36,417 bases of DNA from Akkermansiaceae bacterium. Lineage in GTDB: Bacteria; Verrucomicrobiota; Verrucomicrobiia; Verrucomicrobiales; Akkermansiaceae. The notes below the pieces were generated by a model, which worked only from the letters and a program-made list of their open reading frames with translations, was not told where the DNA came from and did not search any database. The DNA is taken from contig CAIRGO010000132.1 in NCBI GenBank assembly GCA_903878115.1, forward strand, positions 1 to 36,417, in the 5' to 3' direction. Positions 32,872 to 36,417 of the stretch are shown here, piece by piece. Position numbers and translations under genes: made by a program. The number at the start of each line of letters is the position of its first letter. The stretch's first letter is position 1.

Positions 32872-34377
32872 TTAGGCGGTGATGATTTTCCCGGCAAAAA
32901 TTTCCAGGGCTTTCTGAATGAGTGGATCGTTGTGGAAATCCACCACGCGTGGGGTCTCGGTTTTTTCTGCTGGTTCTGGCTTGGCGGCAAATGGTTTTGG
33001 GGCGGCTATGGGCGGTGCTTCAAAAGCCGGCTGCGGTTCGTCAGTGGCGTTTTCGATCATCGAATCGAGCGCGGCATAAGCATCAATAATCGGCTTTTTT
33101 TCTTGAGGGGGAATAATCGCGACTGGTGGCGCTGCGACGACTGGCTTTTCACTGAGCACAATTTCCGGCTGAGCTGTTTCTTCTACTATATTTGTAGTAA
33201 CTTGCTGCTGTGGCGGTGTGCTCACAACTTGCTCAGGGAAATTGCCAGCAGCACCTGCCAGCACGTTGATGATATCTGAAATGCGAGATTCGCCAATGGT
33301 TTGGATCGCTTTGATAATCCCTAATTCAAGGTGTAATTTGCGATTGGTAGCCCATTTCATGCGGCCTTCGGTTTCGGCAAATACTTCAATCACTGCCAAC
33401 AAGCGGTCAGTTTTGCAGGTCTTGGTGACGTTGAGCAGTTGTTGCCAAATTTCGTTAGGTATGCCTTCGTTCGGAGCATTGGGATCTACTTTAGCGACGA
33501 TGATCGCGCGCAATGCACCGATGAGCTCGTTGAGCAATTGTGACACATCTCGCCCAGTCGCTGATTCGCGCTGAATGATCTGCAATGCAGCGGCAGTATT
33601 TTTTTGGAATAGCGCATCACAGAGCGAGGCAATGGTTTCGCGCGAGGTAAAACCAAAAATGTTCAGCACGTCAGGCTCGGTGATTTGCGATCCGCAAAAT
33701 GCGACGAGCTGGTCGAGCATCGATTGCGCGTCGCGCATGCCGCCATCTGCGCCTTTGGCAATCGCCCAAGCTGCGGCTTGATCAAGAGTGACGTTTTCCA
33801 GCGAGGCAATGTGCAGCAGATGCTGCGCAATGGTTTCCGTGGGAATCGGCCGCAAGTCAAAACGCTGGCAGCGCGAAAGAATCGTCGGCAAAATTTTATG
33901 CACCTCGGTTGTGGCAAAAATAAATTTCGCATGAGCCGGTGGCTCTTCGAGGGTCTTAAGCAGCGCATTGAAGGCTTGATTGGTGAGCATGTGAACCTCA
34001 TCAATGTAATAAATTTTATACTGCCCATTCATCGGCGGGTAGTTCACCGCCTCGCGAAGTGAACGCACTTCATCGACGCCGTTGTTCGAGGCTCCGTCGA
34101 TCTCGATGACGTCGAGCGAATTTCCTTCAGCAATTTGGACGCAAACTGGATCGAGTGGGTCAAAATCGACTTTAGGACCTCCGGGGCAGTTGAGTGCCTT
34201 GGCAAAAATCCGAGCCGTGGATGTTTTTCCCGTGCCCCGTGGACCGACGAAAAGATAGGCGTGTGCGAGACGATTTTGCGAAATGGCATTTTTTAATGTG
34301 CGGACAACATGGTCCTGACCCAACACGTCATCAAACGTGGTCGGTCGGTATTTTCTCGCAAAGACTTGGTAGCTCAC
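32872..34377 (-). CDS. dnaX: DNA polymerase III tau/gamma subunit
   Basis: A 501-residue clamp-loader ATPase. It has MSYQVFARKYRPTTFDDVLG, Walker A GPRGTGKT (45-52), YIDEVHML as Walker B, and SRCQRFDL as sensor. The usual four-cysteine zinc cluster has only Cys64 and Cys79 left, so metal binding is probably lost. Residues 370-470 are a Pro/Ala-rich linker, and the tail (DPLIQKALEIFAG) is short beside longer tau proteins. At codons 426-428 (GAA AAA AAG, minus strand 33102-33094) lies the in-phase heptamer A AAA AAG. A -1 slip there gives Ala-Asp-Tyr then TGA, a 431-residue product. ybaB follows after 19 bases. Confidence 0.95.
   Translation of the reverse strand: MSYQVFARKYRPTTFDDVLGQDHVVRTLKNAISQNRLAHAYLFVGPRGTGKTSTARIFAKALNCPGGPKVDFDPLDPVCVQIAEGNSLDVIEIDGASNNGVDEVRSLREAVNYPPMNGQYKIYYIDEVHMLTNQAFNALLKTLEEPPAHAKFIFATTEVHKILPTILSRCQRFDLRPIPTETIAQHLLHIASLENVTLDQAAAWAIAKGADGGMRDAQSMLDQLVAFCGSQITEPDVLNIFGFTSRETIASLCDALFQKNTAAALQIIQRESATGRDVSQLLNELIGALRAIIVAKVDPNAPNEGIPNEIWQQLLNVTKTCKTDRLLAVIEVFAETEGRMKWATNRKLHLELGIIKAIQTIGESRISDIINVLAGAAGNFPEQVVSTPPQQQVTTNIVEETAQPEIVLSEKPVVAAPPVAIIPPQEKKPIIDAYAALDSMIENATDEPQPAFEAPPIAAPKPFAAKPEPAEKTETPRVVDFHNDPLIQKALEIFAGKIITA
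33094..33102 (-). promoter_or_regulatory. Possible programmed -1 frameshift site in dnaX
   Basis: GAAAAAAAG read in frame as GAA AAA AAG contains A AAA AAG in the X XXY YYZ phase, the same heptamer as the known E. coli dnaX site. No upstream Shine-Dalgarno-like stimulator is evident; a weak stem TCGAT/ATCGA lies about 30 bases downstream. Confidence 0.45.
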
Positions 34378-34456
34378 AAGGCACAGTGTAATGCAACTGC
34401 GGCGAACGACAATCTGATTTTATCGCGAAAATAGGATTTCTCCGCTAAAAACTCGA

Positions 34457-35572
34457 TTATTTCCATTCCATAAAAGTGATCGCTAGCTCGTTTTCTAATG
34501 AATCGATTTTAGCTCGTTCACGTGGGTCGATCAAAACCAAGGAAATTCCTTTTTTCCCCGCCCGTCCGGTCCTGCCGCTGCGGTGAGTGTAATACTCGAT
34601 CTGCTCAGGAAGTTGATGATGAATCACAAACGAGAGAGCATCTATATCAATCCCGCGAGCGGCGACATCAGTGGCGATGAGAAACTGTGCGCGGTTCTTC
34701 TTGAAGGCCCGCATTGCTTTGTCGCGCTCCTTTTGCATCAGGTCTCCATGGATCAGATCGATGGGGAAATTCCGCAGTGTTAGTTGCTTCGCCAACTCAA
34801 TCGCGCCAGCACGAGTGCGGCAAAAAATGATGCCTCGATTGTCGAGTTGTTTGGTGAGAAAACTTGCAATAATATCAATTTTTTCATCGCGAGCACAGGC
34901 GATGTAGCGGTGGGAAATATCACGATTGACGACATGAGCGCGGTCAATTTTCAACGTTTGTGCCTGCGTGGACATGTATTCTTTGATCAGCCCCTGAATT
35001 CCATCAGGAATAGTCGCAGAAAATAACCATGTGCTGCGGCGATCGCGGGTGAGAGCGAGAATTTGTTCTAACTCTTTTTTGAAGCCCATGCTCAGCATTT
35101 CGTCTGCTTCATCGAGCACCACATATTTTACAGCAGCAAGTGTAAGCGCCTTGCGTTTGAATAAATCCATCAAGCGTCCCGGCGTTGCCACTACAATATG
35201 AGTAGGTCGCTTCAGCGCATTGATTTGTCGATCCATATCTTCACCACCGCACAGGGCCTCGGTGAAAATTTTCTCCGTATGCTTGGTGAAACGAAAGAGT
35301 TGCTTCGCGATTTGCTTGGCAAGTTCGCGCGTCGGAGCGAGCACTAGCGCTTGAATCTCCGGCAATTGCGGATTGATTTTCGTGAGTAATGGCAAACCAA
35401 ATGCCGCCGTTTTTCCGGTGCCTGTTTGTGCCTGCAAGATAAGATCGCTGCCCTTCTCTAACAAAAATGGAATTGCCTCCTCCTGCACCCGTGTGGGTGT
35501 GATAATCCCTAGTTCCTCTAGACCCTTGAGGTATTGCGGCGCAATCCCTAATTCTTGAAAAGTTTTCGACAT
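34457..35572 (-). CDS. DEAD-box RNA helicase
   Basis: A 371-residue helicase core with almost no C-terminal tail. Motifs: Q-motif region FQELGI with TPTRVQEEAIP, motif I AQTGTGKTAA (GTGKT 51-55), Ia PTRELAKQ, Ib TPGRLMD, II VLDEADEML, III SATIPD, IV IIFCRTRAG, V TDVAARGIDID, VI HRSGRTGRAGKKG. It unwinds short RNA duplexes using ATP, as in ribosome assembly or RNA decay; which RhlE/CsdA/SrmB-like role cannot be told. ATG 35572 matches the family start; a start at 35623 would only add an unrelated segment. It lies 79 bases upstream of dnaX on the same strand. Confidence 0.93.
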   Translation of the reverse strand: MSKTFQELGIAPQYLKGLEELGIITPTRVQEEAIPFLLEKGSDLILQAQTGTGKTAAFGLPLLTKINPQLPEIQALVLAPTRELAKQIAKQLFRFTKHTEKIFTEALCGGEDMDRQINALKRPTHIVVATPGRLMDLFKRKALTLAAVKYVVLDEADEMLSMGFKKELEQILALTRDRRSTWLFSATIPDGIQGLIKEYMSTQAQTLKIDRAHVVNRDISHRYIACARDEKIDIIASFLTKQLDNRGIIFCRTRAGAIELAKQLTLRNFPIDLIHGDLMQKERDKAMRAFKKNRAQFLIATDVAARGIDIDALSFVIHHQLPEQIEYYTHRSGRTGRAGKKGISLVLIDPRERAKIDSLENELAITFMEWK

Positions 35573-35660
35573 AGTATATTCGAGTGAAAAAATCACCATG
35601 CAGTGAAGATCACAGAATAGCAAGGAATGATTGCATTTACCTCATGGTAGCAATAACATA

Positions 35661-36320
35661 ATGCCATGGCAACGCAGGGCAATTAGGAGAAGCACATACG
35701 AAGCGCGAGGTAATGAAATAGCGCGCGCATTTTTTGGCAACGATGGCCAACCCATTGGAATTGATTATGGCCTCCATCGCTGGGCGGCGATTTACGATGA
35801 TCGTGGGAATACGTTAGAGAAAATGGGCTTTGGGATCGATGGGAAACCGATAGCTGGCTCCGATGGTAGTCATAGAACTGTAGTATCGTATGATGATAAA
35901 AACAATTTGCTGAGTTCTTCTTATTTTGGCGTCAATGGCGAAGCGATTCTATGGAATAAACAATATCATCACGAGGAATATACCTATGATGAGTATGATC
36001 GGGAAGTGACGCATGCTTTTTTTGGCACCTCGCGTGAACCGATCAATGGTCCAGATGACTATCATAAAACAGAAAGTCAATTTGATGAAAGTGGTCACTT
36101 GCTGTTAGTGACCCTATCGGGCCCAGATGGCAAACAACCAGAAAAATTGGGCATTCGCTCGGTGAAATTTACCTACTATCAGAATTCGAATCAGGTAGAA
36201 ACCAAATCATACCTTGATGATAAAAATCAAGTCAGGCAAGAGTTGAAGTATGACGAGGAAGGTAATGAAATCAAATCACAGCCGTCCCATAGCCTAAGCA
36301 CGGTGCGTCCTAGGCCTTGA
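35661..36320 (+). CDS. Repeat protein with five ~32-residue YD-like repeats
   Basis: A 219-residue protein built of tandem repeats of about 32 residues, each of the form F-G-x-D-G-x-P-I, a few residues, then H-R/K, and YD-x-x-x-N-x-L. Examples are FFGNDGQPIGIDYGLHR, MGFGIDGKPIAGSDG and YDDRGNTLEK. The last unit is degenerate. The pattern recalls YD/RHS-like or similar beta-rich surface repeats common in verrucomicrobia and planctomycetes. No signal peptide is visible, and the ATG at 35661 (or TTG at 35631) leads directly into repeats. The gene may therefore be a fragment of a longer protein. It diverges from the helicase. Confidence 0.6.
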   Translation: MPWQRRAIRRSTYEARGNEIARAFFGNDGQPIGIDYGLHRWAAIYDDRGNTLEKMGFGIDGKPIAGSDGSHRTVVSYDDKNNLLSSSYFGVNGEAILWNKQYHHEEYTYDEYDREVTHAFFGTSREPINGPDDYHKTESQFDESGHLLLVTLSGPDGKQPEKLGIRSVKFTYYQNSNQVETKSYLDDKNQVRQELKYDEEGNEIKSQPSHSLSTVRPRP

Positions 36321-36417
36321 TTCTACGTGGCCCTGAGAGGTTTTTTTGAGGAATGCCGATTGCGAATTTTTACGGTAAGGTCGATAGATCGTTGAGATTG
36401 CGCGCCGATGCTGTCCC

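Noticed and set aside
36321-36417. Terminator or gene in the last 97 bases
   Set aside because: A seven-T run follows only a 3-base stem; no open frame of useful length is seen.

Overview
The window looks like chromosome of a member of the Verrucomicrobiota. The strongest marker is the very large pilin-like protein at 23939-27613, which matches the Verru_Chthon cassette protein A type. Supporting signs are a secreted SHD1-thioredoxin protein, a secreted squalene-cyclase-like toroid, many signal-peptide proteins of unknown function, and few clear Shine-Dalgarno sites. Base composition is near 50% GC with no abrupt change. I saw no rRNA, tRNA, CRISPR array, prophage or integron. Everything here was read by eye; family names rest on motifs, not on searches.

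Layout. 1-4.6 kb: a TM2 protein, then a same-strand series of a spermidine-synthase-like protein, a HlyD-type adaptor, a secreted toroid protein and a HAD-IB phosphatase. 4.6-10.3 kb (minus strand): a tight five-gene operon encoding a TPR protein, a PqqD-like protein, an ATP-grasp ligase, a PLP-dependent decarboxylase and a urea-transporter/M23-peptidase fusion. This is the best candidate for an undescribed system. 10.3-10.6 kb: a gene-free stretch with a direct repeat, an extended -10 box and nested inverted repeats. 10.6-18.3 kb: mostly exported proteins of unknown role, alanine racemase, a glycoside hydrolase, a metallopeptidase that seems 5'-truncated, a cupin gene broken by an in-frame TGA, and the SHD1-thioredoxin. 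18.3-22.4 kb: a ComM-like ATPase, a palindrome-rich leader, a sigma-70 family factor with a clear terminator, and FabV enoyl reductase.

22.4-23.2 kb: a REP-associated tyrosine transposase bracketed by four REP-like palindromes, one of which contains its stop codon. 23.2-23.8 kb: an NlpC/P60 peptidase pseudogene with two frameshifts and a lost start codon. 23.9-28.3 kb: the Verru_Chthon A-type protein and a translationally coupled secreted partner. 28.4-30.8 kb: gcvT, gcvH and nadK. 30.9-35.6 kb (minus strand): a DEAD-box helicase, then dnaX-ybaB-CAP protein-peroxiredoxin. dnaX carries an in-phase A AAA AAG heptamer that could direct a -1 frameshift to a gamma-like product. 35.6-36.3 kb: a protein made of five repeats of about 32 residues.

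How genes work together: core metabolism and replication genes (gcvTH, nadK, fabV, alr, dnaX, ybaB, sigma factor) alternate with envelope and secreted proteins. The five-gene operon combines a peptide-binding chaperone fold, an amide-forming ligase, an amino-acid decarboxylase and a membrane-anchored peptidase. That combination suggests synthesis and handling of a small peptide-like or amino-acid-derived compound, but no precursor is visible and the product cannot be named.
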